Of a stretch of DNA of 64,000 nucleotides, positions 25,030 to 33,857 are shown piece after piece. Both the position numbers and the translations under genes were made by a program. The notes below the pieces were generated by a model that saw only the letters and a program-made list of their open reading frames with translations, did no database searches and was not told the DNA's origin. The number at the start of each line of letters is the position of its first letter. The first letter of the stretch is position 1. Source of the stretch: Clostridiales bacterium (GTDB lineage: Bacteria; Bacillota; Clostridia; Oscillospirales; Oscillospiraceae). The stretch lies in assembly GCA_022775085.1 (NCBI GenBank), contig JALFJQ010000028.1:62001-126000 (forward strand). The letters are read 5' to 3'.

Positions 25030-26082
25030 ATGTCTAAAGTTGCGCTTATCACCGGCATTACCGGTCAGGACGGCTCTTATCTGGCGGAATTTCTGCTGGA
25101 AAAGGGCTATGAAGTCCACGGCATCACCCGTCGGGCTTCCATTTCCAATACCACGAGAATCGATCATATTCTGGATAAAATTAAACTTCACGACGGCGAT
25201 TTGTCCGATTCTTCTTCCCTGATTCGGATTATTTCCATCGTCCAGCCGGATGAAATCTACAATTTGGCGGCTCAGAGCCATGTACAGGTCAGCTTTGACG
25301 TGCCCGAGTATTCCGGCGACGTGGACGCTTTGGGCGTTCTGCGAATTTTGGAAGCCTGCCGCATTCTGGGCCTGACCAAAAAGACCAAGTTCTATCAGGC
25401 CTCCACATCGGAGCTGTTCGGTAAAGTCGAGGAAGTTCCCCAGCGGGAGACCACCCCCTTCCATCCCTATTCTCCCTACGCCGTTGCCAAGCAGTACGGC
25501 TTCTGGATTACCAAGGAGTACCGTGAGGCCTACGGGATGTTTGCTGTCAACGGCATCCTGTTCAATCATGAATCCGAGCGCCGGGGCGAGAATTTTGTCA
25601 CCCGGAAGATTACGCTGGCGGCTGGACGGATTGCCGAGGGCTTGCAGGATCATCTGGAACTGGGCAACATGGATTCTCTGCGGGACTGGGGCTACGCCAA
25701 GGATTACGTCGAGTGTATGTGGATGATTTTGCAGCACGAGACCCCCGAGGATTTTGTCATTGCCACCGGCGAGCAGCACACCGTCCGGGACTTCACCGAG
25801 AAGGCCTTTGCTGCCAATGGGATGACCATTCGCTGGGAGGGTAAGGGAATTGACGAGAAGGGCTACGATGCCGAGACCGGCAAGCTGCTGGTATCCGTCA
25901 ACCCCCAGTGGTTCCGGCCCACCGACGTAGATAACCTCTGGGGTGACCCCACAAAGGCGAAAACCGTCCTCGGCTGGAATCCCCAGAAAACCAGCTATGA
26001 AGAGCTGGTGCGCATTATGGCCGTCCATGACCGTCAGCTTGCCATGCGGGAAAAGGCCATGAAGGAGGCATCCGCATTATGA
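25030..26082 (+). CDS. gmd: GDP-mannose 4,6-dehydratase
   Basis: First committed step to GDP-L-fucose: GDP-D-mannose to GDP-4-keto-6-deoxymannose. The 350-residue extended SDR has [21 protein letters not shown] (NADP site), GDLSDSSSL, the [13 protein letters not shown] block with catalytic Thr and Glu, and YAVAKQYG with the Tyr/Lys pair; [16 protein letters not shown] is a Gmd hallmark. GGAGG lies 8 bases before the ATG. Its stop overlaps fcl (ATGATG). The pair gives a complete two-enzyme branch. Confidence 0.95.
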   Translation: MSKVALITGITGQDGSYLAEFLLEKGYEVHGITRRASISNTTRIDHILDKIKLHDGDLSDSSSLIRIISIVQPDEIYNLAAQSHVQVSFDVPEYSGDVDALGVLRILEACRILGLTKKTKFYQASTSELFGKVEEVPQRETTPFHPYSPYAVAKQYGFWITKEYREAYGMFAVNGILFNHESERRGENFVTRKITLAAGRIAEGLQDHLELGNMDSLRDWGYAKDYVECMWMILQHETPEDFVIATGEQHTVRDFTEKAFAANGMTIRWEGKGIDEKGYDAETGKLLVSVNPQWFRPTDVDNLWGDPTKAKTVLGWNPQKTSYEELVRIMAVHDRQLAMREKAMKEASAL

Positions 26083-27023
26083 TGGAGAAAAACGCGAAAA
26101 TTTATGTGGCGGGTCACCGGGGCATGGTTGGTTCCGCCATCGTCCGGGAACTGAACCGGCAGGGCTACAACAACATTGTCACTCGCACCCATAAAGAATT
26201 AGACCTGACCCGTCAGGATGCGGTCGAGGCCTTCTTTGCGGAGGAAAAGCCGGAATATGTTTTCCTGGCTGCCGCGAAAGTTGGCGGCATCGTGGCAAAC
26301 CAGAGCGCTCTGGCGGACTTCATGTATGACAACATGATTCTGGAAATGAACGTGATTCACTCGGCGTGGAAGAACGGCTGTAAGAAGCTGGAATTCCTTG
26401 GTTCCTCCTGCATCTACCCCAGAATGGCGCCCCAACCTATGAAGGAGAGCTGCCTATTAACCTCCGAGCTGGAAAAAACCAACGAGGCTTACGCATTGGC
26501 GAAGATTTCCGGCCTGAAATACTGCGAATTCTTAAATAAGCAGTACGGCACGGACTACATTTCCGTCATGCCCACCAACCTCTACGGCCCCAACGACAAC
26601 TATCATCCCACCCACTCCCATGTCCTCCCGGCCCTCATCCGTCGCTTCCACGAGGCTAAGGTGGAGGGCAAGAGCGAGGTCACCTGCTGGGGTGACGGCA
26701 GCCCTCTGCGGGAATTCCTGTATGTGGACGACCTTGCAAATCTCTGTGTGTTCTTAATGAACAACTATTCCGGTGACGAAACCGTCAATGCCGGCACCGG
26801 CAAGGAGCTGACCATCAAGGAGCTGACGGAGCTGGTTGCCAAGGTGATCGGCTATACCGGCGAAATCAAGTGGGACACCAGTAAGCCCAACGGCACCCCC
26901 CGAAAGCTGCTGGATGTGTCCAAGGCCACGGCCCTTGGCTGGACCTACAAAACCGAACTGGAAGACGGCATCCGTCTTGCCTACGAGGACTTCCTCAATA
27001 ATCCCATGCGGGCAGAGCGATAA
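26079..27023 (+). CDS. fcl: GDP-L-fucose synthase
   Basis: Epimerase-reductase that converts GDP-4-keto-6-deoxymannose to GDP-L-fucose with NADPH, 314 residues. Motifs: [16 protein letters not shown] (nucleotide site), [18 protein letters not shown] with the catalytic Ser/Cys, and [13 protein letters not shown] with Tyr/Lys. [24 protein letters not shown] is characteristic of the family. Overlaps gmd by four bases, or seven if a second ATG at 26082 is used. GDP-fucose could be a donor for the glycosyltransferases of this locus. Confidence 0.95.
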   Translation: MMEKNAKIYVAGHRGMVGSAIVRELNRQGYNNIVTRTHKELDLTRQDAVEAFFAEEKPEYVFLAAAKVGGIVANQSALADFMYDNMILEMNVIHSAWKNGCKKLEFLGSSCIYPRMAPQPMKESCLLTSELEKTNEAYALAKISGLKYCEFLNKQYGTDYISVMPTNLYGPNDNYHPTHSHVLPALIRRFHEAKVEGKSEVTCWGDGSPLREFLYVDDLANLCVFLMNNYSGDETVNAGTGKELTIKELTELVAKVIGYTGEIKWDTSKPNGTPRKLLDVSKATALGWTYKTELEDGIRLAYEDFLNNPMRAER

Positions 27024-27029
27024 GCAATT

Positions 27030-27058
27030 TCGCAGGGCGGGGTCATGACCCTGCCCTG
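27030..27058. repeat. short hairpin repeat (copy b) between fcl and manC
   Basis: CAGGGC at 27033-27038 pairs with GCCCTG at 27053-27058 around an inner GGGTC/GACCC stem. The first 13 bases TCGCAGGGCGGGG recur inverted at 24825-24837. No T-run follows, so readthrough into manC is expected. Confidence 0.5.
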
Positions 27059-27082
27059 TGGTTTCAGAATCAGGAGGAACCT

Positions 27083-28399
27083 ATGAATATTATCCTGCTT
27101 TCCGGCGGATCGGGTAAGCGGCTGTGGCCCCTTTCCAATGACATCCGCTCCAAACAGTTTATTAAGCTTTTCAAAACCGAGGCCGGGGACTATGAGTCCA
27201 TGGTACAGCGGGTGTACCGCCAGATCAAAAAAGCGGATGCCGCCGCCACCGTGACCATCGCCACCTCCAAGACGCAGGTTTCCGCCATTCACAATCAGCT
27301 GGGAAATTCCGTGGGCATCTCCGTGGAGCCCTGCCGCCGGGACACCTTCCCTGCCATTGCGCTGGCCACCGCCTACCTTGCGGATGTACAGAGTGTGGAT
27401 CCGGAGGAATCCGTGGTGGTGTGCCCGGTAGACCCTTATGTCAATGATGACTATTTTGAAGCGCTGAAGGGTCTTTCTCAGCAGGCGGATAAGGGCGAGG
27501 CAAACCTCGTCCTCATGGGTATTGAGCCCACCTACCCTTCCGAGAAATACGGCTACATCATCCCCGAATCCGCGGATCCGACCGCGGTTGTCAGAACCTT
27601 TAAGGAAAAGCCCACCGCCGATGTGGCGGCGCAGTATATCGCGCAGGGTGCCCTGTGGAACGGCGGTGTGTTCGCCTACAAACTGAAATATGTGCTGAAC
27701 AAGGCCCATGAACTCATCGATTTTACCGATTATCAGGATCTGTTTAACAAATACGATACGCTGCAAAAAATCTCCTTTGACTACGCAGTTGTGGAAAAAG
27801 AGGACAAAATTCAGGTACAGCGGTTTGCAGGGCAGTGGATGGATCTGGGCACCTGGAACACCCTGACGGAGGCCATGGAGGAGCCGGTCATCGGCAAGGG
27901 CGTGCTGAATGATGTGTGTGAAAACGTGCATATCGTCAATGAAATGGATGTGCCCATTCTTGCCATGGGCCTGCACGACGTGGTGATCTCCGCTTCCCCT
28001 GAGGGCATTCTGGTGTCCGATAAGGAGCAGAGCAGCTATATCAAACCCTTTGTTGACAAATTTGTCCAGCAGACCATGTTTGCCGAGAAGAGCTGGGGCT
28101 CTTTCCGGGTGTTGGATGTGGAGGACGGCTCCATGACCATCAAGGTCACCCTGAATCCGGGCCACAGCATGAACTACCACAGCCACCAGTACCGGGACGA
28201 GGTCTGGGTGGTAATCTCCGGTGAGGGACGAACCATTGTGGACGGCATGGAGCAGAAGGTTGCCCCCGGCGATGTCATCACCATGCAGGCCGGCTGCCGC
28301 CACACGGTGCTGGCAGACACCACGCTGAAGCTGATCGAAGTACAGTTGGGTGACAATATCAGCGTGGGTGACAAGAAAAAGTACGAGCTGGAGCTATGA
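27083..28399 (+). CDS. manC: mannose-1-phosphate guanylyltransferase with C-terminal cupin
   Basis: Makes GDP-mannose from mannose 1-phosphate and GTP. The 438-residue protein has the pyrophosphorylase signature LSGGSGKRLWPLSNDIRSKQ (residues 5-24), VVCPVDPYV, a FKEKP motif, and a C-terminal cupin (about 325-438) with NPGHSMNYHSHQYRDEVWVV that in bifunctional relatives has phosphomannose-isomerase activity. It supplies gmd upstream. The stop overlaps manA by four bases (ATGA). AGGAGG precedes the ATG. Confidence 0.93.
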   Translation: MNIILLSGGSGKRLWPLSNDIRSKQFIKLFKTEAGDYESMVQRVYRQIKKADAAATVTIATSKTQVSAIHNQLGNSVGISVEPCRRDTFPAIALATAYLADVQSVDPEESVVVCPVDPYVNDDYFEALKGLSQQADKGEANLVLMGIEPTYPSEKYGYIIPESADPTAVVRTFKEKPTADVAAQYIAQGALWNGGVFAYKLKYVLNKAHELIDFTDYQDLFNKYDTLQKISFDYAVVEKEDKIQVQRFAGQWMDLGTWNTLTEAMEEPVIGKGVLNDVCENVHIVNEMDVPILAMGLHDVVISASPEGILVSDKEQSSYIKPFVDKFVQQTMFAEKSWGSFRVLDVEDGSMTIKVTLNPGHSMNYHSHQYRDEVWVVISGEGRTIVDGMEQKVAPGDVITMQAGCRHTVLADTTLKLIEVQLGDNISVGDKKKYELEL

Positions 28400-29373
28400 G
28401 AGAACCGATTTTTCTGCGGCCCACAGGGAAAGACTACCTCTGGGGCGGCAGCCGTCTCAACGATGAATTCTGCAAGGAAATCCCCATGGTACCGCTGGCG
28501 GAGACATGGGAGTGTTCCACCCATCCGGATGGCCCCAGTTTCGCCGTGGGCGGCGAATTTGACGGGCAGAGTCTGACCGAAATACTCAAAGCGCATCCGG
28601 AATTTTTGGGCACACACCCGGACAGCGGGGCCGAACTGCCCATCCTCGTCAAATTCATCGATGCCCGGAAGGATCTGTCGGTGCAGGTCCACCCCACAGA
28701 CGAATACGCCGCTGCCCATGAAAATGGTCAGCGGGGCAAGACGGAAATGTGGTATGTACTGGACGCCGCCAAGGGCAGCCATCTGGTCTACGGCCTGAAC
28801 CGGGATGTCAGCGGGGAAACTATGCGCAAAAGCATCGCCGACGGGACGCTGGGCAGTTTCCTGCAAAAGGTACCCATTCAGAAGGACGATGTCTTTTTCA
28901 TCGAAGCGGGCACCATTCACGCCATCGGTGCGGGAGCACTGATCGCGGAGATCCAGCAGAGCAGCAATCTGACCTACCGGCTCTACGACTATGACCGGGT
29001 AGATAAGAACGGTGAGAAACGCCCGCTGCACATCGGCAAGGCTTTGGCCGTTGCCAATCTGAAAACCAGCGCCGAACCCCGACAGCCCATGCGGGTTCTG
29101 CGCTATCGTCCGGGCTGTGCCAGCGAACTGCTGTGCCGGTGCAAATACTTTGAGGTTCACCGTCTGCTGGTCAACACCGAGCGGCGGCAGCGGGTGACCT
29201 TCCGGGCTGACCCCATGAGCTTCCGGGTACTTCTGTGCGTCGGCGGCTGCGGTGCTCTGGGTTATGGAACGCAGAGCCGAAACCTTTACAAGGGGGACTG
29301 TGTATTCCTCCCGGCAGACAGCGTGGAGATCCGTTTTCATGGCCAGATGCAGCTGCTGGACATCCGGGGCTGA
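28396..29373 (+). CDS. manA: mannose-6-phosphate isomerase, type I
   Basis: Interconverts fructose 6-phosphate and mannose 6-phosphate, feeding GDP-mannose. The 325-residue protein carries YLWGGSRLNDEF, WECSTHPDGPS, and the zinc-site segment LSVQVHPTDEYA, with EMWYVLDA after it and FFIEAGTIHAIGAG in the second half. Overlaps manC by four bases. The next enzyme, phosphomannomutase, is not encoded in the window. Confidence 0.92.
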   Translation: MREPIFLRPTGKDYLWGGSRLNDEFCKEIPMVPLAETWECSTHPDGPSFAVGGEFDGQSLTEILKAHPEFLGTHPDSGAELPILVKFIDARKDLSVQVHPTDEYAAAHENGQRGKTEMWYVLDAAKGSHLVYGLNRDVSGETMRKSIADGTLGSFLQKVPIQKDDVFFIEAGTIHAIGAGALIAEIQQSSNLTYRLYDYDRVDKNGEKRPLHIGKALAVANLKTSAEPRQPMRVLRYRPGCASELLCRCKYFEVHRLLVNTERRQRVTFRADPMSFRVLLCVGGCGALGYGTQSRNLYKGDCVFLPADSVEIRFHGQMQLLDIRG

Positions 29374-29399
29374 CGCGGAAAAATGAGGTGCCGAAAACT

Positions 29400-30467
29400 A
29401 TGACAAAAATCGATCTTCCAAACAAAACCATCCTCGTCACCGGTGCCGCGGGATTCATTGGCTCCAATCTGGTCTGGCGGCTGCTGGAAACACAGTCCCC
29501 GGTGAAGATCGTGGGCATTGACAATCTGAATGACTATTATGACGTGTCCCTCAAGCACTGGCGTCTGGAACAGACCGGGAAGAAGGCTGCGGAGCACCCG
29601 GCGTCCGATTGGGTATTTCTCCGGGGTGATATTGCCGACAGGGACACGATCGACAGCATTTTTGCCCAATACCATCCGGACATTGTGGTAAACCTGGCAG
29701 CCCAGGCCGGCGTGCGCTACTCCATCGTCAACCCGGATGCCTACATCCAGTCCAATCTCATCGGCTTTTACAACATTCTGGAAGCCTGCCGCCGCAATCC
29801 GGTGGAGCATCTGGTCTACGCGTCCAGCTCCAGCGTATACGGCAGCAATCAAAAGGTGCCCTACTCCACCGACGACCGGGTGGACAATCCGGTGTCCCTC
29901 TACGCCGCGACCAAGAAATCCAACGAACTGATGGCCCACGCCTATGCCAAGCTCTACAGCATCCCCTCCACAGGCCTGCGGTTCTTCACGGTCTACGGCC
30001 CCGCCGGGCGGCCCGACATGGCCTATTTCGGCTTCACCGACAAGCTGCGCAATGGCGAGACGATCCAGATCTTCAACTACGGCAACTGCGAGCGGGATTT
30101 CACCTACATTGATGACATCGTGGAAGGTGTTGTCCGGGTCATGCAGGGCGCGCCGGAAAAGAAAACCGGCAAGGATGGTCTGCCCATCCCTCCTTACGCC
30201 GTCTACAATATCGGCAACCAGAATCCGGAAAATCTGCTGGATTTCGTGGACATTCTCCAGCAGGAGCTGGTTTTCGCCGGGGTTTTGCCTGCTGATTATG
30301 ATTTCGAAGCTCACAAAAAGCTGGTACCCATGCAGCCCGGCGACGTGCCCGTGACCTACGCCGACACCACGCCCCTGGAGCGGGACTTCGGCTTCAGGCC
30401 CGCCACGCCCCTGCGGCAGGGGCTGCGCAGCTTTGCACAGTGGTATCGGGAATTCTATCTGCCGTAA
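29400..30467 (+). CDS. NAD-dependent epimerase, UDP-glucuronate 4-epimerase-like
   Basis: Extended SDR, 355 residues, with VTGAAGFIGSNLVWRLLE, DNLNDYYDVSLKHWRLEQ, LAAQAGVRYSIVNPDAYIQSN, YASSSSVYGSNQKVPYS and catalytic YAATKKSNELMAH. The NDYYD...LK and AQAGVRYS segments are typical of UDP-glucuronate 4-epimerases, which make UDP-galacturonate. The HTH-fused dehydrogenase at 11101 would supply the substrate. The ATG at 29400 follows manA by 26 bases; an upstream frame overlaps manA and lacks a ribosome site. Confidence 0.88.
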   Translation: MTKIDLPNKTILVTGAAGFIGSNLVWRLLETQSPVKIVGIDNLNDYYDVSLKHWRLEQTGKKAAEHPASDWVFLRGDIADRDTIDSIFAQYHPDIVVNLAAQAGVRYSIVNPDAYIQSNLIGFYNILEACRRNPVEHLVYASSSSVYGSNQKVPYSTDDRVDNPVSLYAATKKSNELMAHAYAKLYSIPSTGLRFFTVYGPAGRPDMAYFGFTDKLRNGETIQIFNYGNCERDFTYIDDIVEGVVRVMQGAPEKKTGKDGLPIPPYAVYNIGNQNPENLLDFVDILQQELVFAGVLPADYDFEAHKKLVPMQPGDVPVTYADTTPLERDFGFRPATPLRQGLRSFAQWYREFYLP

Positions 30468-30636
30468 ATCCACGGCCCAGAGCAAAAAATCTGTCAAAAT
30501 CTGCAACGCTTTCCTTACTTTCACTTGGATTTCATTTTCGATCCGGGAAAAGCTATGGTTGCGGAAAGAAAAAGCCGATTTCACTCCGAGACCGGTGTCC
30601 TTTCCAAAACAAACGAAAAGTAAGGAGAGAGTCCAA

Positions 30637-30741
30637 ATGAGCAGCAACAGCAACCGGATCAACGTTCCCCAGGCCAAGCAGGCCATGGAGCAGTTCAAGA
30701 TGCAGGCCGCCAATGAGGAAGATGTATCTTCTACATCTTAA
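30637..30741 (+). pseudogene. truncated alpha/beta-type small acid-soluble spore protein gene
   Basis: ATG at 30637 after TAAGGAGA. The first 28 codons encode an SASP start: RINVPQAKQAMEQFKMQAANE carries the V-P-x-A...A-M...F-K-M...A-x-E pattern of DNA-coating spore proteins. The frame then diverges and stops at 30739-30741, where the family continues with the GV...GYNGDLTSR...GSIGGQMVKKMI region. Around the break lies an 8-base inverted repeat (AAGATGTA/TACATCTT). The rest of the gene was not found in the window. Insertion of the accessory region to the right is the simplest reading, and the organism is inferred to be a spore former. Confidence 0.75.
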
Positions 30742-30823
30742 AGGCAGCCCCATTATGTAACACAAATAAAATAATACACCAGCGTTTTTTCCAATTTGCT
30801 TACATAATCGGGAATAACTGAAT

Positions 30824-31058
30824 ATGAATGATCTAAACCTATTGGAGCCAGTACGATGATGTCGTAATCCTAAACGAGTTTTGCAAAATGCTCGGCGGTT
30901 TGGGAGAGGTTCAGGCCAGACGGCTGCTTCAAAATAAAACTGTTAAGAGTTTCAAAATTCGTGGCGAGTACCACATTCCGAAGCAATGTGTCATCGACTA
31001 TGCACCGAGCACGCACTATGCAAAGTACCGACAAATCCTCAAGGCTCAAATACCATAA
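30824..31058 (+). pseudogene. excisionase/MerR-like HTH gene with a frameshift
   Basis: From 30837 to 31058 an open frame encodes YDDVVILNEFCKMLGGLGE and then ARRLLQNKTVKSFKIRGEYHIPK, the HTH_17 layout of excisionases: helix-turn-helix, then a basic wing ending IPK. That frame has no start codon before the domain. The ATG at 30824 begins a second frame that stops at 30857-30859 and would join correctly after a one-base shift near 30850. Read together they form a roughly 77-residue excisionase that looks inactivated. Confidence 0.6.
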
Positions 31059-31081
31059 CTGAAATCAATATGCTTCTCTCG

Positions 31082-31110
31082 AAAGGGTGTCGCGAAACGC
31101 GACACCCTTT
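31082..31110. repeat. 27-base palindromic repeat, copy 1
   Basis: AAGGGTGTCGCG, spacer AAA, then its reverse complement, with T-run after it. It sits 24 bases after the excisionase remnant and could act as a terminator. Confidence 0.85.
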
Positions 31111-31165
31111 TTCATATCCCCAAACGCCCACTTAAATCAACAAAACGCATTAGGAGGTGTATATC

Positions 31166-31537
31166 ATGATTGACCCTACAGTTTGGAATTCTATCATTTT
31201 GAAAATCACAGCAGAACAGTATCACTTTCTCAACAGGGAGTTGGGAATTACAAAGACCAAGCTGAAACTCCCCTCCTTACAAGATGTAAGCGAACTAATT
31301 GATGACCTCGCCAGTATTGCCTTCTATGAATTCAATAATGAGCACCAGCGTACTGCGAGGGCTGACTTTGCGCTCAATCTTGTCTGGTTGTTTACAGAAG
31401 CAATCCCCAAAGGGGTTATCGGAAATCCATTCGTTTCCGCTGAAGGCAACCCAAATTATTTCGATGATTACGATAATTATGATGATTATTATGATTGTGT
31501 AGATCCGAATAGACGGTGGTATGATGATCCAATGTAA
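31166..31537 (+). CDS. unrecognised accessory protein with Asp/Tyr-rich tail
   Basis: A 123-residue protein I do not recognise. AGGAGG at 31152-31157 points to the ATG at 31166; a GTG three codons upstream would be inside that site. The N-terminal 90 residues look globular and helical. The C-terminal 25 residues are acidic and aromatic (repeated FDDYDNYDDYYD), encoded by an AT-rich GAT/TAT run at 31463-31500, and may be a disordered interaction tail. A palindromic repeat follows one base after the stop. Confidence 0.7.
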   Translation: MIDPTVWNSIILKITAEQYHFLNRELGITKTKLKLPSLQDVSELIDDLASIAFYEFNNEHQRTARADFALNLVWLFTEAIPKGVIGNPFVSAEGNPNYFDDYDNYDDYYDCVDPNRRWYDDPM

Positions 31538-31538
31538 G

Positions 31539-31565
31539 AAGGGTGTCGCGTTTCGCGACACCCTT
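31539..31565. repeat. 27-base palindromic repeat, copy 2 (inverted)
   Basis: AAGGGTGTCGCG, spacer TTT, reverse complement. The TTT spacer means this is the opposite orientation of copies 1 and 4. It starts one base after a stop codon. Confidence 0.85.
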
Positions 31566-31744
31566 TGACCGCAAACTCGATATTCCAAGGAGCGCCCCTT
31601 AGTCTCGGCTTTCAAAATCATGTCAGCGTATACTGCTCCGTTTGCCAGAATGGTCGTGGTATTCAGATAGGAAATATAATACAGGCAAATATGAAATGAA
31701 ATGTTTTGAACCTTCTGCTATACTAAAAACGGAGGTGTTCGCTT

Positions 31745-32110
31745 GTGGATTATGATTTGAATTATGCGAATCAGTTTCTGGGGTTGCTCGTCAAGCAAGC
31801 CCGTGAAGAAAAAGGATGGGATCAGGAGTATCTGGCTGATGAGTTAGGCATCGATATCCGTACTGTCCGCAAGATAGAGAGCGGTCAGAGTAATGTCGCG
31901 TATGATCTACTCTCCAAAATCATTCATACGCTGGAAATTTGCCCGCAAATTCTCTTCTATGTTGATGAAGCGGATAAGGGCATGAAAATGGACAGGCTTT
32001 ATAGGGAACTGCTTCGGTTACCTCTGGAGGACATCAAGATGGTTGCCGAATCCGCCTATAAGGGCAGAAGGTGGCTCGATAACCAAGCAGTCAATTCAGA
32101 GAAAGCGTAG
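31745..32110 (+). CDS. XRE-family transcriptional regulator
   Basis: A 121-residue regulator starting at GTG 31745 with GGAGG upstream. Residues about 10-70 form the HTH (LGLLVKQAREEKGWDQEYLADELGIDIRTVRKIESGQSN), the usual Cro/CI type, and the C-terminal 50 residues are a small helical domain. Such genes control mobile elements and toxin-antitoxin systems. A palindromic repeat follows 9 bases after the stop. Confidence 0.85.
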   Translation: MDYDLNYANQFLGLLVKQAREEKGWDQEYLADELGIDIRTVRKIESGQSNVAYDLLSKIIHTLEICPQILFYVDEADKGMKMDRLYRELLRLPLEDIKMVAESAYKGRRWLDNQAVNSEKA

Positions 32111-32119
32111 TAGGTCGGT

Positions 32120-32146
32120 AAGGGTGTCGCGTTTCGCGACATCCTT
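32120..32146. repeat. 27-base palindromic repeat, copy 3 (inverted)
   Basis: AAGGGTGTCGCG, spacer TTT, CGCGACATCCTT; one mismatch breaks the right arm. Located directly after the XRE gene. Confidence 0.8.
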
Positions 32147-32172
32147 TGAATGAGATGCTATAGAGGCAAAAA

Positions 32173-32211
32173 AACAACCCTCAGTACGCCAACGCAATAC
32201 TGAGGGTTGTT
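32173..32211. terminator. strong stem-loop after the XRE gene
   Basis: AACAACCCTCAGTA at 32173-32186 pairs perfectly with TACTGAGGGTTGTT at 32198-32211. A run of As precedes it, so on the minus strand it is a good terminator. The remaining stretch 32212-32431 shows no gene. Confidence 0.75.
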
Positions 32212-32431
32212 ATTCACTCTTGGTATCTAGCATCATCGATTTGACCTCGCTTTCTACAGATTGGATATCCTTCCTCAGGCATCCTGGAGTTACATGATCA
32301 TTGGACTCACTCCTTTTCTGTATCTACATGATACTATGAAAAGCTGTGGATTACAAGACGGAATAAGTGATAAAATAATACCACAGTTTCTGTACAACCG
32401 GGAGAAATCTCAACTTCCCAGCAAGTTTTTA

Positions 32432-32460
32432 TTGACGCTGATTCTGCGCTATGCTATGAT
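32432..32460 (+). promoter_or_regulatory. promoter of the SRAP gene
   Basis: TTGACG at 32432-32437, 17-base spacer, TATGAT at 32455-32460; GGAGG and the ATG at 32527 follow. Confidence 0.75.
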
Positions 32461-32526
32461 GGTAGTGTTGGGGCGGTTGGGTGACCGGCCCTTTTTGCTT
32501 TACGATACTGACCCGGAGGTGGTTTT

Positions 32527-33099
32527 ATGTGCGGCAGATTTTATGTTCCCGAGGACAGCGAAATCGCCATGCTCCGTAAAGTAATGGAGAACCTGGAGAG
32601 CAGGAATGTGACGGTAAAAACCGGCGAGGTCAGTCCCGGAGATGTGGCAGCGGTGATTGCCAGCAATCGGGAGCTGAAACCACAGCCCTTTGGGATGCTG
32701 TGGGGATACCACCTTCCCAATGGCAAGCTGCTGTTCAATGCCCGCAGCGAGACCGCCGCACAAAAGCCCATCTTCGCAGACGGAATGGAGCACAGACGCT
32801 GCGCGATTCCGGCTGCCCACTATTTTGAATGGCAGAAGGCTGAGGCTGGAAAGACAAAGTATGCAATCGCCCCAAGAGAATCCCATGGAATGCTGTTGGC
32901 CGGAATTTATCGTTTTGAAAACAATAAGCCCGTATTCACGATCCTGACTCGCTCACCGTCTGAAGACATTGCCATGATCCACGACCGGATGCCTGTAATT
33001 CTTCCTGAGGAAGCATTAGCAGACTGGCTGAATCCAAGGTATTCGGGGAAGGAAATACTGTCGGCTGCTTTGACCAGCATGATATACCGTTCCTGTTAA
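32527..33099 (+). CDS. SOS response-associated peptidase (SRAP/HMCES/YedK family)
   Basis: The family crosslinks to abasic sites in single-stranded DNA through Cys2 and so protects replication forks. Here MCGRFYVP places Cys2 directly after the initiator Met. Other landmarks are FGMLWGYHLP, FNARSETAAQKPIF, RRCAIPAAHYFEW (catalytic Glu region), LAGIYRFE, FTILTRSP and IHDRMPVIL with the conserved His. At 190 residues it is slightly shorter than E. coli YedK. It has its own promoter and stands alone in an accessory region, as is common on mobile elements. Confidence 0.92.
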   Translation: MCGRFYVPEDSEIAMLRKVMENLESRNVTVKTGEVSPGDVAAVIASNRELKPQPFGMLWGYHLPNGKLLFNARSETAAQKPIFADGMEHRRCAIPAAHYFEWQKAEAGKTKYAIAPRESHGMLLAGIYRFENNKPVFTILTRSPSEDIAMIHDRMPVILPEEALADWLNPRYSGKEILSAALTSMIYRSC

Positions 33100-33210
33100 T
33101 CACCTTATGTCAAGTAGAATTTATGGCTCGGTTTTTATGAATCCTGCCTATTGATTCCCCATGCGGAAACTGATACAATGCTCCATGTTTGTGTTCAGGA
33201 GGTAATTCAG

Positions 33211-33534
33211 ATGGAAAGCATGGTAGTCTATCTTGGCAGTGATCATGTCATTAAAACCCCGGATTTTGATTTCCGAAAGCAGTCGCTTCGTGTGTCCACA
33301 ACATTTGAGGACGCAAAGAAGCAGGCGCATAAGAAGGTGGGTATTGGGGTCGTCAGTGTATACCAGCTTGATCTGGAACACCTTTCCTCCATTTAAGACG
33401 GACAGAGCGTGCTGGATGGCTTTGAGAATGTGGATGTCATCCAACACACCTGCCAGGATGCGTGCAGCCTGTCCCTCTGTTCAGAACGAGCACTTAAGTC
33501 TTTGACTTTTCTTGAGGCAACATTCACAAATTAA
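33211..33534 (+). pseudogene. DUF3990-like gene interrupted by an in-frame stop
   Basis: AGGAGG at 33197-33202 precedes ATG 33211. The first 61 residues (VVYLGSDHVIKTPDFDF, STTFEDAKKQAHKK, VVSVYQLDLEHL) resemble the DUF3990 family, whose members begin LYHGS and have an ADP-ribosyltransferase-like layout; the His of HGS is Leu here. A TAA at 33394-33396 ends that part, but the same frame stays open to 33534 and encodes CSERALKSLTFLEA, which fits the usual C-terminus of the family. Missing residues in the Gly-rich region also suggest decay. Family assignment is from memory and moderate. Confidence 0.5.
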
Positions 33535-33724
33535 CGAATTTCATAATGGTATGGCATAGCCGAGATCATCACGATCCCGGCTATTTCGATAGAATATGGT
33601 ATTTTTTCCGAAGGAGGATGCCATCAGTTACTATCCCTTCAAGATTGCAATGTACCTGGGGTGTTAAAATAAGTGCAATCTTGCAATCTTCCACTGGATA
33701 TGGTGGCGAACTGAATACACATAC

Positions 33725-33778
33725 ATAGAGCGGTTATGAACTACCGAAGTTTTTCGGTGGTTGGTAACCGCTCTTTTT
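33725..33778 (+). terminator. long terminator hairpin
   Basis: AGAGCGGTTA at 33725-33734 pairs with TAACCGCTCT at 33763-33772 around an inner AACTACCGAA/TTCGGTGGTT stem, followed by TTTTTG. The stretch 33535-33724 before it shows no convincing gene; a smaller hairpin (ATAGCCG/CGGCTAT) lies at 33556-33584. Confidence 0.8.
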
Positions 33779-33857
33779 GTTTTTCTACAGAAAAACAAAA
33801 CAAATCATCTCAAGGTGATCGAGCCACCGAAACAGCCTCGAAAAGAAAGGATGAAAA

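Noticed and set aside
33546-33728. Short frame of 60 codons before the long terminator
   Set aside because: No suitable ribosome site for its start and it spans a hairpin; no family features.
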